Shown: piece after piece, positions 28,274-36,952 of the stretch | How the letters are laid out: each line of letters opens with the position of its first letter | Position numbering within the stretch: the first letter of the stretch is position 1 | NCBI RefSeq assembly: GCF_019331805.1 | Contig: NZ_JAHBBE010000003.1 | Span: 45,898 to 109,897 of the forward strand | Source of the DNA: Bifidobacterium pongonis | GTDB lineage: Bacteria > Actinomycetota > Actinomycetes > Actinomycetales > Bifidobacteriaceae | Direction: 5' to 3' | Length of the DNA: 64,000 nucleotides | Translations under genes and position numbers: made by a program | Notes under the pieces: model-generated | Database searches by the model: none | The model's input: the letters and a program-made list of their open reading frames with translations, nothing else | Told to the model about the DNA's origin: nothing

Positions 28274-28345
28274 TGCATCGGCATCGCATGACGGCATCGA
28301 GGCCAGGTTATGCATGCCGTGCCCGTATCGGATCAGGAGGCGATT

Positions 28346-28759
28346 ATGAATAGGGGAGTCAAGGGAGTCAAAGGGATCGGCGGTTCACGCCATGTGGAAC
28401 GTATCAGAATAGATACGACCGGCGAAACCGGGCGCATCACGTTATTGGCGGATATCGAATTCGACGATAATGCGGATCTGCGTTTCCACGGTGACGTGAT
28501 CGCGTTCTTCCGTTTGGATCATCCCGTGCGAGGAGCCGTGTGCGGCATGTGGCACCGGCTGCGGGAAGGAAACATTCATTCCATCGATTTGGATGTTGTG
28601 CTTCCTTTCGGGCCGAGCCGGTTGACGCTGGACGCGTTCGAGAAGGCCGATGGCCGCTACACGGGTCAATGGACCACACCCAGTGGCACGCCGCACCCGG
28701 TGGAAGCCAACGTGATCTTCGACTCCACGTCGGATGATGCCGATTCTGCCGTGCAGTGA
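28346..28759 (+). CDS. Small hypothetical protein
   Basis: A 137-residue soluble protein I do not recognise. It is beta-rich by composition, with acidic and aromatic residues (LADIEFDDNADLRFHG, VIAFFRLD) and a GPSRLTLDAF segment. No membrane helices, signal peptide or catalytic motif can be seen. The ATG at 28346 is preferred because AGGAGG lies six bases ahead; an earlier in-frame start at 28310 lacks a ribosome site. It is convergent with the gene ending at 28830. Confidence 0.6.
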   Translation: MNRGVKGVKGIGGSRHVERIRIDTTGETGRITLLADIEFDDNADLRFHGDVIAFFRLDHPVRGAVCGMWHRLREGNIHSIDLDVVLPFGPSRLTLDAFEKADGRYTGQWTTPSGTPHPVEANVIFDSTSDDADSAVQ

Positions 28760-28783
28760 CGGGTTCGCCGTGGGGAACGGAAA

Positions 28784-28809
28784 GGCCCCGCGGCGAACGC
28801 CACGGGGCC
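28784..28809. terminator. Bidirectional hairpin terminator
   Basis: GGCCCCG and CGGGGCC pair, extended by an inner GGCG/CGCC stem. On the minus strand a TTTCC stretch follows it, placing it as the terminator of the minus-strand gene ending at 28830. Confidence 0.75.
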
Positions 28810-28829
28810 ATGAAAGGGGAGGGGAAGAA

Positions 28830-29815
28830 TCAGCCGATAGGGCAGAACTGATCCGGCTTGCAATCGTACTGATCGCCGTTATTATCTTCCCAGTCGTAGT
28901 GGATACTGCCGCCGGTTGACCCGGAGGACGACGTTCCGGAAGAACCGGTACTCGGCGCGCTCGGTGTAGATGTGCCGCTACCGGTGGAACCGGACGAGGA
29001 TCCGCCCGACCACGTATTGGAATACCCGCTGCCGGAATACCCGTTGGAATATCCGCTGGAGTAGCCGGAACCCGAGGACGACCACGATTGCTGCGCCTGT
29101 GCCTGGGCCTGGGCCTGGGCCTGGGCGGCGGCTTCGGCGGCCGCCTTCGCCGCGGCCTCCTGAGCGGCCTTCGCCTTGGCCTGCGCGTCCGCCTTCTCCT
29201 TCGCCTTGACGGAATCGTCCACCGCCTTCACGGCCTTCGCCACCGCGTCCGTGTCCTTGGCCTTGATGGCCTTGTCCAGCGCGGTGCGGGTCTTCTCGTC
29301 GGCCACCTTGCCCTTCGAGTCCTTCAGGAGCTTGGCCGCGTCCGCGATGGTCCTCGCGTCGCGCGACTTTTCGACAGACTTCACCGCCTTCGCCAGGCTC
29401 GCCTTGTGCTTCGCGTACCAGGCGCGGTTCGCGTCCACCCTGCTGGTCTGCTTCTCGTAGTCGGCGCGGGTGTCGGCCACGCACGCGGCCGTCCCCGGCT
29501 CCCGGGCCTTCAACTCGTCGGCCAACGCGGTCACGGCCTTCTGGTCCTCCACCTGCTCGGCGGTCACCTCCGCCATGCTGGCGGCACGCCCGTTCCTGAG
29601 CGTGTTGTATTCGTTCATCGCCACGCGCAGCGACTCCGATGACGTCGCGCACGCCGCGCACGCGCCGCCTCCAGACTGTGCGTCTCGTAGGCGTTCCAGC
29701 CCGCCCAGCCGCCGCCCGCCAGCAGCACCGCCACGGCCACACCGGCCGCGACGAAACGCTTCGTATGCTTTACTTTGCCGTCCCGATCGGGCGTGACGGA
29801 ATCTTCCGTACTCAT
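28830..29815 (-). pseudogene. Frameshifted membrane-anchored helical protein with Gly/Ser/Tyr tail
   Basis: Two adjacent minus-strand frames read as one protein of about 325 residues. The first (from ATG 29815) has a basic lead and a membrane anchor (FVAAGVAVAVLLAGGGW) ending WNAYETHSLEAA; the second continues ...SLRVAMNEYNTLRNG from about 29660 down. They join by a single-base change within the GC-rich GGCGGCGCG stretch near 29665-29675. The body is a charged Lys/Ala/Asp helical region, then an Ala/Gln run and a Ser/Gly/Tyr-rich tail ending in WEDNNGDQYDCKPDQFC. Similar bifidobacterial proteins are annotated as 'colicin transporter', without proof. The join could be a real mutation or a sequencing error. 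Confidence 0.65.
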
Positions 29816-29939
29816 TGGCAGGTTCCCCTTTCTTCTCAAAACCGTGTCACCCTCTGCCCCAACAGCGTACTCGGACACCCGGAATCAGACGATCGGGTCT
29901 CGCATCACATCATGCGCCCCCAACCCGAAACGAAGTCGT

Positions 29940-30119
29940 TCACTGAAGCAGCGCTTCATTGCGCAGAATCGGAGCATCGGCCACCTGCGCTTGCAGTAGG
30001 TCAAGCTGCGCGTCGAGCTTTTCCTCATCCACGGGCGGAACATCCAACAGACGGCGAGCCGCCGCATGAAGATAGTCGTTGATCGCGTCGCGTTCCGCCC
30101 GCAGGCATGGCCATGCGCT
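29940..30119 (-). pseudogene. Truncated coding remnant, C-terminal part only
   Basis: About 59 codons with normal local codon use (RAERDAINDYLHAAARRLLDV, then a Gln/Leu/Asp-rich helix) end at a TGA. The upstream part of the frame is not coding-like and runs into the start of the HTH gene on the other strand, so the N-terminal portion seems lost. The family is not recognised. Confidence 0.4.
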
Positions 30120-30150
30120 GGCGTTATGATGGGGGAGAGGGAGGCATGCC

Positions 30151-30459
30151 GTGGAAACAACTATCGATTTGAGTCGTTGGACGGGGATGGAACCAGAGAT
30201 CCGTGAGTTTCTCAGCAAGCCCCAACCCAGGCAGATGAGTTTCTATTTCAACACGACGGACAAGTTGGCTCGTGTCATCAAGGATGAGATGGACTATCAG
30301 GGGCTTAGCGAATCGGAACTTGCCGATAGGGCCGGCGTCGAGGGCGGCGTGATCGAATCCCTGATCACCGAGGGGAAGACGGATGTCGCCAATACATTCA
30401 GGGTGCTTAACGCGTTGGGCATCAAGGTGTTGGCGCTGCCGGCGGGGTACGTCAGGTGA
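30151..30459 (+). CDS. XRE-type HTH protein, antitoxin-like
   Basis: A 102-residue protein. The last 60 residues form a Cro/HipB-like helix-turn-helix: LARVIKDEMDYQGLSESELADRAGV then a recognition helix in VIESLITEG. Such proteins are often antitoxins or repressors, but no toxin gene adjoins. It starts at GTG after a GGGAGG site. Codon use is less GC-biased than the neighbours, and it sits between two gene fragments, which together suggest it arrived by transfer. Confidence 0.7.
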   Translation: METTIDLSRWTGMEPEIREFLSKPQPRQMSFYFNTTDKLARVIKDEMDYQGLSESELADRAGVEGGVIESLITEGKTDVANTFRVLNALGIKVLALPAGYVR

Positions 30460-30501
30460 GGAAACTCCACGCGCGGCTTGCGTGTTAAAGGGCGGCTGTA
30501 G

Positions 30502-30886
30502 ATGACGAATCTTGATGATCTTACGATTCTTGAACGGACGGAACGGTACAGTGGTTACGTGCTTGATTGCGCACGCACCTCAACCGGTATGACCGGCGCA
30601 AACGGAGCCAGGCGAACCCTCCACATTGCGGGTCGGCTGTACGTGCCCGCCGAACTGATCGACGGCACGGAACTCGGCATGACGTTCCCGACCGTGATCA
30701 TCTCGCACGGTTTCAACGATACGTACGACCACACCTCCGAACACGCGCGGTATCTTGCCAGCCGCGGCATCATCAGCACTGCTCACCATCCCCGATGCCG
30801 GACATGGTTTCTCAGGAACCGCTTTCACCACCGCCTGCAACGCCGCCGCCACCTTCATACTCAACACCACGGCGCTCGCCGGATAA
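30502..30886 (+). pseudogene. Alpha/beta-hydrolase pseudogene with internal deletion
   Basis: The first ~92 codons are a clear alpha/beta-hydrolase N-terminus with the oxyanion-type segment ISHGFND and SEHARYLASRGI. At about 30778 the reading frame shifts by one, and the new frame continues LTIPDAGHGFSGTAF..., which is the catalytic-His segment of the same family, ending at TAA 30884-30886. The nucleophile elbow (GxSxG) and roughly 150-200 central residues are missing, so the enzyme cannot work. No ribosome site is evident before the ATG. Confidence 0.75.
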
Positions 30887-30912
30887 CATCGTTTCGAGAG
30901 CTTGGCGCATGT

Positions 30913-30956
30913 ACTTGCCCCGTCTTGCCGCTGGACGAGGGCGAGGCGGGGCAAGT
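30913..30956 (+). terminator. Terminator-like hairpin
   Basis: ACTTGCCCCG pairs with CGGGGCAAGT (10 bp) around an inner loop with further pairing, and TTTAT follows on the plus strand. Confidence 0.6.
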
Positions 30957-31017
30957 TTATAAGCGGTTCATATAAGCGGGTTTGTATGACTCGGCTGCGG
31001 CCTGGACCGGAAACCGG

Positions 31018-32049
31018 TCAGGCGAGATACTCGTCACGCCACTGTTTCGATTCGGCGGCGTAACTTGCCTTTTCGTCGGCGCTGGCGAACGAGGCGTTCA
31101 ACGAGTTCTCGGCGATCATGGCAAGCGCGTCCAGATCGAAACCGCATTCCAACAACGCCTCATAGTTCGCGCCGACATATCCGCCGAAGTATGCGGGGTC
31201 GTCGGAATTGACCGTCACCTTCACGCCGGCGTGCAGCAGTTCGGCGATGGGCAGTTCGGCCACATCCCGCACCACCTGCAGCCTGCGGTTCGACAGCGGG
31301 CACATGGTCAGCGCCACATGCTCGTCGGCGAGACGTTTCACCAATGCGGCATCATCGACCGCACGCACGCCATGATCGATGCGCTCGGCGTGCAGCGCAT
31401 CCAACGCCTGCCACACATACTGCGCCGGTCCTTCCTCACCGGCATGCGCGACGCAGTGCAAGCCAAGTTCGCGAGCGCGTTCGAATACCGCGGTGAACAG
31501 CTCGGGCGGGTAGCCGACCTCGGCGGAATCCAAGCCGATGCCGATGAGCTCGTCGGCTCGCGCCGCCGCCCGTTCAAGCACGTCGAACGCGGATGCGACC
31601 GGCAGGTCGCGTACGATGCACAGGATCAGCCCGCCATCGATGCCGTAACGTTCCTTGCCGATGCGCAGGCCTTCCAGCAATCCGTCAAGCACCAGGTCAT
31701 AGCTCAGGCCATTGTTCATGTGCACCTGCGGATCGAAGAAGATTTCGGCGCGACGCACGCCGTCCTCATGCGCGCGCGACAGGTAGGCGAGCATGAGATC
31801 CGTGAAATCCTTCCGCGTGCGCAGCACGGACATGAGTTGGTAGTACAGGTCGAGGAACGATTGCAGGTTCTCGAACTCGTAATGCGCTTTCAGATCGTCG
31901 AGATCGGAGAACGGCAGGGTCACGCCGTTGCGTTCGGCGAGCCTCAATGCCAGTTCGGGTTCCAGCGTGCCTTCGATATGCAGATGAAGTTCGGCCTTCG
32001 GCAACGTGCGAAGAGCCTGATTGATGGAAACGTGTGATTGCATGGACAT
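31018..32049 (-). CDS. add: Adenosine/adenine deaminase family protein
   Basis: A 343-residue zinc metalloenzyme. HLHIEGT holds the metal His pair, HAGEEG the next His and catalytic Glu, ERIDHG another His, and NSDDPAYF the metal Asp. The stretches EGTLEPELALRLAERNG and EIFFDPQVHMNNG resemble the Aah1-type adenine deaminase subgroup more than classical adenosine deaminases, so the true substrate may be adenine. The ATG at 32049 follows AAGGAGG eight bases ahead; upstream in-frame codons are not coding-like. Confidence 0.88.
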   Translation of the reverse strand: MSMQSHVSINQALRTLPKAELHLHIEGTLEPELALRLAERNGVTLPFSDLDDLKAHYEFENLQSFLDLYYQLMSVLRTRKDFTDLMLAYLSRAHEDGVRRAEIFFDPQVHMNNGLSYDLVLDGLLEGLRIGKERYGIDGGLILCIVRDLPVASAFDVLERAAARADELIGIGLDSAEVGYPPELFTAVFERARELGLHCVAHAGEEGPAQYVWQALDALHAERIDHGVRAVDDAALVKRLADEHVALTMCPLSNRRLQVVRDVAELPIAELLHAGVKVTVNSDDPAYFGGYVGANYEALLECGFDLDALAMIAENSLNASFASADEKASYAAESKQWRDEYLA

Positions 32050-32290
32050 CCGCGCCCCTCCTTGTGATCGCTGATTCACGGGCCATTGTAGCCGCACAAT
32101 CCGGGTGTCGGCGGATTGATCGACACGGCCACGCCGCAGGCGACGGCGTTCGCTGAATCTGATCCGGAGGGCGCTTTCCCGGCTCGTGCCATGCTCGTTC
32201 ATGGTGCGGGCCGTCCGCGATTCACGGTCTCTTATTGGCTCGCGCCGTTGGTAGTCTGGGGCGGTTTGACCATTGAACCAGGGAGACGAT

Positions 32291-34183
32291 TTGAGAACGG
32301 TGAAGGAGCTGTTGCGCCACGTCGGCGAGTTCAAGAGGGCGTCCATCGCGACCCCTCTGTGGATGATCGCCGAAGTGTGCTGCGAAATGATCATTCCGTT
32401 GCTGATGGCGACGTTGATCGATAACGGTGTTGAACAAGGCAATATGGGTGTGATCGAGCGTACGGCGGCCATCATGGTCGGCGTGGCCCTGATCGGTCTG
32501 CTCGCCGGATGCATGGGGTCGGTGTTCGGCTCACGTGCGGCGACCGGATTCGCCCGCAACCTGCGCCAGGACCAGTATGACGCCATTCAGACGTTCTCGT
32601 TCTCGAACATCGACAAGTTCTCCACGCCCAGTCTGGTGACCCGCCTGACCACGGACGTGATGAACATCCAGAACGCCTACATGATGATTCTGCGTATGGT
32701 GCCGCGCGCCTTCTCCAGTCTCATCATCGCCATGTGCATGGCGTTCCTCGTCTCCGGCACCATGGCGTCGATCTTCCTCGGCGCCGTGGTGGTGCTCGGC
32801 ATCGTGCTCGGCTTCCTCATGAGCCGTGCCTCCGTCCATTTCCGCCAGGCGTTCCCGCAGTACGATGCGATGAACGAATCCGTGCAGGAGAACGTCACCG
32901 CCATGCGCGCAGTCAAGGCCTTCGACCGCGAAACCATGCAGACCAAGGTTTTCAAAGCCACGTCGAAGCGCATCTACAACATCTTCCTCAAAGCCGAACT
33001 CATACTGTCCGCGGTCGACCCGGTGATCGAGGCGACCATCTGGACGTGCATGCTGCTCATCAGCTGGATCGGCGCGCACCTGATCGTGCAGAACCAGCTC
33101 ACCACGGGCGATCTGGCATCGCTGCTCATGTACTGCATGAACGTCCTCATGAGCCTGGTCATGCTGTCCATGACGATCGTGATGATCACCATGTCCACGG
33201 CCAGCGCCAAGCGCATCGTCGAAGTGCTCACCGAAAAGGACGACATGGCCGCCGCCGAACATCCCGTGACGGAGGTGCGCGACGGTTCCATCGAATTCAG
33301 CCACGTGGACTTCGCCTACCCGGAGGTGAGCTTCTCCGCCAACGATCCCACGGCGAAGAAGCGCATGGAGGCCGCGGTGGCCCTGTCCGGCAAGACACGC
33401 AAGAACGTGCTGTCCGATATCGATCTCACCATTCCCGCGGGCACCGTGGTGGGTGTCATCGGCGGCACCGGTTCCGCCAAGAGCACGCTCGTCAACCTCA
33501 TTCCGAGACTGTACGATGTGACCGCCGGCAGCCTGAAGGTCGGCGGCGTGGATGTGCGCGACTACGATCGCACCGTGCTGCGCGACAAGGTCTCCGTCGT
33601 ACTGCAGAACAACGTGCTGTTCAGCGGCACCATTCTGAGCAACATGCGTTGGGGCAATCCCAACGCCACCATCGACGACTGCAAGGGTGCCTGCGACATC
33701 GCCTGCGCCAGCGACTTCGTGGAAAGCCTGCCGCAAGGCTATGAGGCTCCCGTCGAACAGGGAGGGCAGAACTTCTCCGGCGGCCAGAAGCAACGCCTGT
33801 GCATCGCCCGCGCACTGCTCAAGGATCCGAAGGTGCTGATCCTGGACGATTCCACTTCCGCGGTCGACACGGCCACCGACGCGCGCATCCGCGGCTCCTT
33901 CGCCACGTATCTGCCGGACGTCACGAAGATCATCATCGCGCAGCGCATCTCCAGCGTGCGCGACGCCGACATGATCGTGGTGCTCGACGACGGCCGTATC
34001 TCCGGCGTGGGCACGCATGACGAGCTGGTGGCGTCGAACGACATCTACCGTGGCATCTTCGAACTGCAGTCGCAGGGCGGCGGCGATTTCGACGAGGCCG
34101 CCATGGCCGCCGATACGGTCAAGACGCCTGCCGCAGCCGCGACCGACGCGACCGACGCAACCGATGGAAAGGAGGATCGCTGA
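32291..34183 (+). CDS. ABC exporter half-transporter with degenerate ATP site (subunit 1)
   Basis: A 630-residue protein with an N-terminal six-helix membrane domain (about residues 25-300) and an ABC ATPase. Walker A reads GGTGSAKST (Ala for Gly), the signature is FSGGQKQRLCIARA (intact), and Walker B is VLILDDSTSAVD, where the catalytic Glu is Asp. The H-loop has IIAQRISS, with Gln where His is usual. These changes mark the non-hydrolysing half of a heterodimeric exporter. The start is TTG with GGGAG five bases ahead. The C-terminus has ATDATDATD repeats. It overlaps the next gene by one base. Confidence 0.92.
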   Translation: MRTVKELLRHVGEFKRASIATPLWMIAEVCCEMIIPLLMATLIDNGVEQGNMGVIERTAAIMVGVALIGLLAGCMGSVFGSRAATGFARNLRQDQYDAIQTFSFSNIDKFSTPSLVTRLTTDVMNIQNAYMMILRMVPRAFSSLIIAMCMAFLVSGTMASIFLGAVVVLGIVLGFLMSRASVHFRQAFPQYDAMNESVQENVTAMRAVKAFDRETMQTKVFKATSKRIYNIFLKAELILSAVDPVIEATIWTCMLLISWIGAHLIVQNQLTTGDLASLLMYCMNVLMSLVMLSMTIVMITMSTASAKRIVEVLTEKDDMAAAEHPVTEVRDGSIEFSHVDFAYPEVSFSANDPTAKKRMEAAVALSGKTRKNVLSDIDLTIPAGTVVGVIGGTGSAKSTLVNLIPRLYDVTAGSLKVGGVDVRDYDRTVLRDKVSVVLQNNVLFSGTILSNMRWGNPNATIDDCKGACDIACASDFVESLPQGYEAPVEQGGQNFSGGQKQRLCIARALLKDPKVLILDDSTSAVDTATDARIRGSFATYLPDVTKIIIAQRISSVRDADMIVVLDDGRISGVGTHDELVASNDIYRGIFELQSQGGGDFDEAAMAADTVKTPAAAATDATDATDGKEDR

Positions 34184-36084
34184 TGCCGGGACCACATCCG
34201 AAGATGAAGGGCGGCAAGCCCGAACTGGAACATCCGATGCGCATCTTCCTGCGTCTGATGAAATTCGTGTTCAAGGAGTACGGCGTGCAATACACGTTCG
34301 TCATCCTGTTCACCCTGGTGACGATTTTCGCGCAGGTCAAATGCAACCTGTTCTTCCAGACGCTGATCGACGATTACATCACGCCGATGCTCACTTCCGG
34401 TGTCCATGATTTCGGCCCGCTGCTGACCGCGGTGCTGCACATGGCGCTGCTGTTCGGTTTCGGCGGCGTCACCGCGTTCGCCGGCAGCTCGATCCTCAAG
34501 GCCTTCGTCACGCAAGGGTTCATGCGCCGCCTGCGCGACCGCATGTTCGCCCACATGCAGAAGTTGCCGCTCGGCTACTTCGACCGCAATACGCGCGGCG
34601 ACGTGATGAGCCTGTACACCAACGACATCGATACGCTGCGCCAGCTGGTCTCCCAGTCGGTGCCGCAGATCATCAACTCCATATTCACTATCGTGATGGT
34701 GTTCTGCAGCATGGTGTATCTGAGCGTGCCGCTGACATTGGTCGTGCTGGCGGTGAGCGCGGTGATGGTCTGGATCACGAAGATCCTCACCGGCAAATCC
34801 GGCACCTATTTCACCAGACAGCAGAAGTCCGTCGGCAAGCTCAACGGTTACGTGGAGGAGATGATGAGCGGCCAGAAGGTCGTCAAGGTCTTCACCCACG
34901 AGCAGGCCGCGAAGGATGATTTCCGCAAGCTCAACGGCGAACTGTTCGACGCTTCCGACAAGGCGAACCGGTTCTCCGGCTTCCTCGGCCCGATCAACAA
35001 CCAGCTCGGCTACGTGGCGTACGTGCTGTGCGCGCTCGTGGGCGGCTGGCTCGCCATCACCGGGCGCACCGGCCTGACGTTGGGTGCGCTGGTCAGCTTC
35101 CTGACCTTCGTGAAGAGCTTCACCATGCCGATCAGCGAAGTGAGCCAGCAGCTCAACGCCATCGTCATGGGCCTGGCGGGCGCCGACCGTATCTTCAGGA
35201 TGATGGATGAGCCTGAGGAGATCGACGAGGGCGCCGTCACCCTGGTCAACGTGGCCCGCGACGAAACCGGTGCGCTGCGCGAATCCGAACGCCGCACCGA
35301 CCTGTGGGGTTGGAAGGATACGCGAACCGGTGACATCCGGCCCATGCGCGGCGACATCCGCCTCAACGACGTGACCTTCAGCTACGTGCCAGGCAAGGTG
35401 ATCCTGCACGACATGTCGATGTTCGCCAAGCCCGGTCAGAAGATCGCGCTGGTCGGCTCCACCGGCGCGGGCAAGACCACCATCACCAACCTGATCACCC
35501 GCTTCTACGACATCGATTCCGGCCGGATCACCTATGACGGGATCGACGTGACGCATATCCGCAAGGGCGATCTGCGCCGCTCGCTCGGCATGGTGCTGCA
35601 GGATACGCATCTGTTCTCCGGTTCGATCATGGAGAACATCCGCTTCGGGCGCCTCGACGCCACCGATGAGGAGGTCATCGCCGCGGCCAAGCTCGCCAAC
35701 GCCGATTCGTTCATCGAAAAGCTGCCGAACGGTTACGATACGCAGCTTTCCGCGGACGGCGCGTCCCTGAGCCAGGGGCAGCGCCAGATGCTGGCCATCG
35801 CGCGTGCGGCCGTGGCCGATCCGCCGGCGCTGATCCTCGACGAGGCCACCTCATCGATCGACACCCGTACCGAAGCGCTGGTGCAGGAGGGCATGGACCA
35901 GCTGATGAAGGACCGCACCACGTTCGTGATCGCGCACCGACTGTCCACCATCCGCAACGCCAACTGCATCATGGTGATCGAGGCGGGCCGCATCATCGAA
36001 CGCGGCACGCACGAGGAGCTCATCGCCCAGCAGGGCCGCTACTACACGCTCTACACCGGTCTGAAAGGCAAGGAGATCCGGTAA
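34183..36084 (+). CDS. ABC exporter half-transporter with active ATP site (subunit 2)
   Basis: A 633-residue partner of the preceding half-transporter. The membrane domain spans about residues 35-320; the ATPase has Walker A GSTGAGKTT, Walker B ALILDEATSSID with the catalytic Glu, and the switch His in VIAHRLS. Its signature motif is degenerate (LSQGQ instead of LSGGQ), which complements the degenerate site of the partner, as in TM287/288- and LmrCD-type multidrug exporters. ATG overlaps the preceding stop (TGATG) after AAAGGAGG. Likely a multidrug or peptide exporter; the substrate is not shown. Confidence 0.93.
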   Translation: MPGPHPKMKGGKPELEHPMRIFLRLMKFVFKEYGVQYTFVILFTLVTIFAQVKCNLFFQTLIDDYITPMLTSGVHDFGPLLTAVLHMALLFGFGGVTAFAGSSILKAFVTQGFMRRLRDRMFAHMQKLPLGYFDRNTRGDVMSLYTNDIDTLRQLVSQSVPQIINSIFTIVMVFCSMVYLSVPLTLVVLAVSAVMVWITKILTGKSGTYFTRQQKSVGKLNGYVEEMMSGQKVVKVFTHEQAAKDDFRKLNGELFDASDKANRFSGFLGPINNQLGYVAYVLCALVGGWLAITGRTGLTLGALVSFLTFVKSFTMPISEVSQQLNAIVMGLAGADRIFRMMDEPEEIDEGAVTLVNVARDETGALRESERRTDLWGWKDTRTGDIRPMRGDIRLNDVTFSYVPGKVILHDMSMFAKPGQKIALVGSTGAGKTTITNLITRFYDIDSGRITYDGIDVTHIRKGDLRRSLGMVLQDTHLFSGSIMENIRFGRLDATDEEVIAAAKLANADSFIEKLPNGYDTQLSADGASLSQGQRQMLAIARAAVADPPALILDEATSSIDTRTEALVQEGMDQLMKDRTTFVIAHRLSTIRNANCIMVIEAGRIIERGTHEELIAQQGRYYTLYTGLKGKEIR

Positions 36085-36123
36085 CCGGGCGGGGCAGGCG
36101 CGACGAGAGACGAGAGACCGAGA

Positions 36124-36166
36124 AAGGCGGGCGGTCATGCACTTCGGATGCATGGCCGCCCGCCTT
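36124..36166. terminator. Bidirectional terminator (18-bp stem)
   Basis: AAGGCGGGCGGTCATGCA pairs with TGCATGGCCGCCCGCCTT (one T-G pair) around a 7-base loop, between convergent genes. Confidence 0.85.
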
Positions 36167-36201
36167 CGTATGTATGGGTATAAAGGTGAACGCGCGGAAG
36201 G

Positions 36202-36837
36202 TCAGAACTTCAGCCCGAGGGATTCCAGGTCGCGTCGCGCCTGCTGCGCGTCGGTGAACCGGAACGCGCGGATGCCTACGTTCTCGGCGCCGGTCACGTT
36301 CTTCGCCGTATCATCGAAGAAGACACATTGACCGGCATTCAAGCCGAAGCGCTGCAACGCCAGCTCGTAGAAGTCCGCGTTCGGCTTGAACTTCTTCTCC
36401 ACGCCGGACACCACCGTGCCGTTCAGCAGCCGTTCGAGCTGCGGGAATTTCTCGAAGGCGAAATGGAACGTTTCGGACGACCAGTTCGTCAGGCCCCACA
36501 CGCCGTAGCCCGCCTCGCGCAGATCGCCCAACAGCTCCTCCATGCCGGGGATCATGCGGGGCAGCGCGTCGCCGTAGCGCGCGATGTAATCCGCGAAGAT
36601 GCCCGCAAGCTCCTTGCCCTGCTCTCGTTCCACGTCGGGCAGCACCTGGGCGACCAGTTCGCCGTGATCCATACGATCCTCATAGTCGAAAAAGCCGCAC
36701 GGATCGTCATCCGCGCAGATGCGGTCGACCAGTTCGGCGGGGTAGCGCCCCTCCAACGCGGCGCGGCATTGCCAATCCACCACGACGCCGCAGAAATCGA
36801 AGATTACATCGGTGATGGCGCAAGATGCGGAAGTCAT
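36202..36837 (-). CDS. HAD-superfamily hydrolase (YihX-like)
   Basis: A 211-residue phosphatase-like protein. Motif I is FDFCGVVVDW, where the usual second Asp is replaced, as in some YihX-like HAD proteins, so it may have altered catalysis. Motif II is LTNWS with Ser/Thr, motif III Lys lies in VEKKFKPNADFY, and motif IV is FFDDTAKN. The start at 36837 follows AGAAGGGTG; an upstream in-frame ATG at 36870 lacks a ribosome site. The substrate is unknown. Confidence 0.82.
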   Translation of the reverse strand: MTSASCAITDVIFDFCGVVVDWQCRAALEGRYPAELVDRICADDDPCGFFDYEDRMDHGELVAQVLPDVEREQGKELAGIFADYIARYGDALPRMIPGMEELLGDLREAGYGVWGLTNWSSETFHFAFEKFPQLERLLNGTVVSGVEKKFKPNADFYELALQRFGLNAGQCVFFDDTAKNVTGAENVGIRAFRFTDAQQARRDLESLGLKF

Positions 36838-36952
36838 CGGAACACCCTTCTGAACAACGGATATCAGCACCGCCAGTGTAACGTACCGGCCCGCACACCG
36901 GTGCCTTCGTCTCGCAGCCGGGTATGGGGGAAGGGGCGTTTGGGTTGTTCGA

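Noticed and set aside
24744..28289. Minus-strand open frame (1181 codons) opposite the permease
   Set aside because: The plus-strand permease has full FtsX and coiled-coil features; the minus frame has none.
28437..28811. Minus-strand open frame over the small gene at 28346
   Set aside because: The plus-strand gene has a strong AGGAGG site and normal codon use; the minus frame is rich in rare-pattern residues.
30982..32037. Plus-strand open frame opposite the purine deaminase
   Set aside because: The deaminase has complete metal-binding motifs; the plus frame has none.
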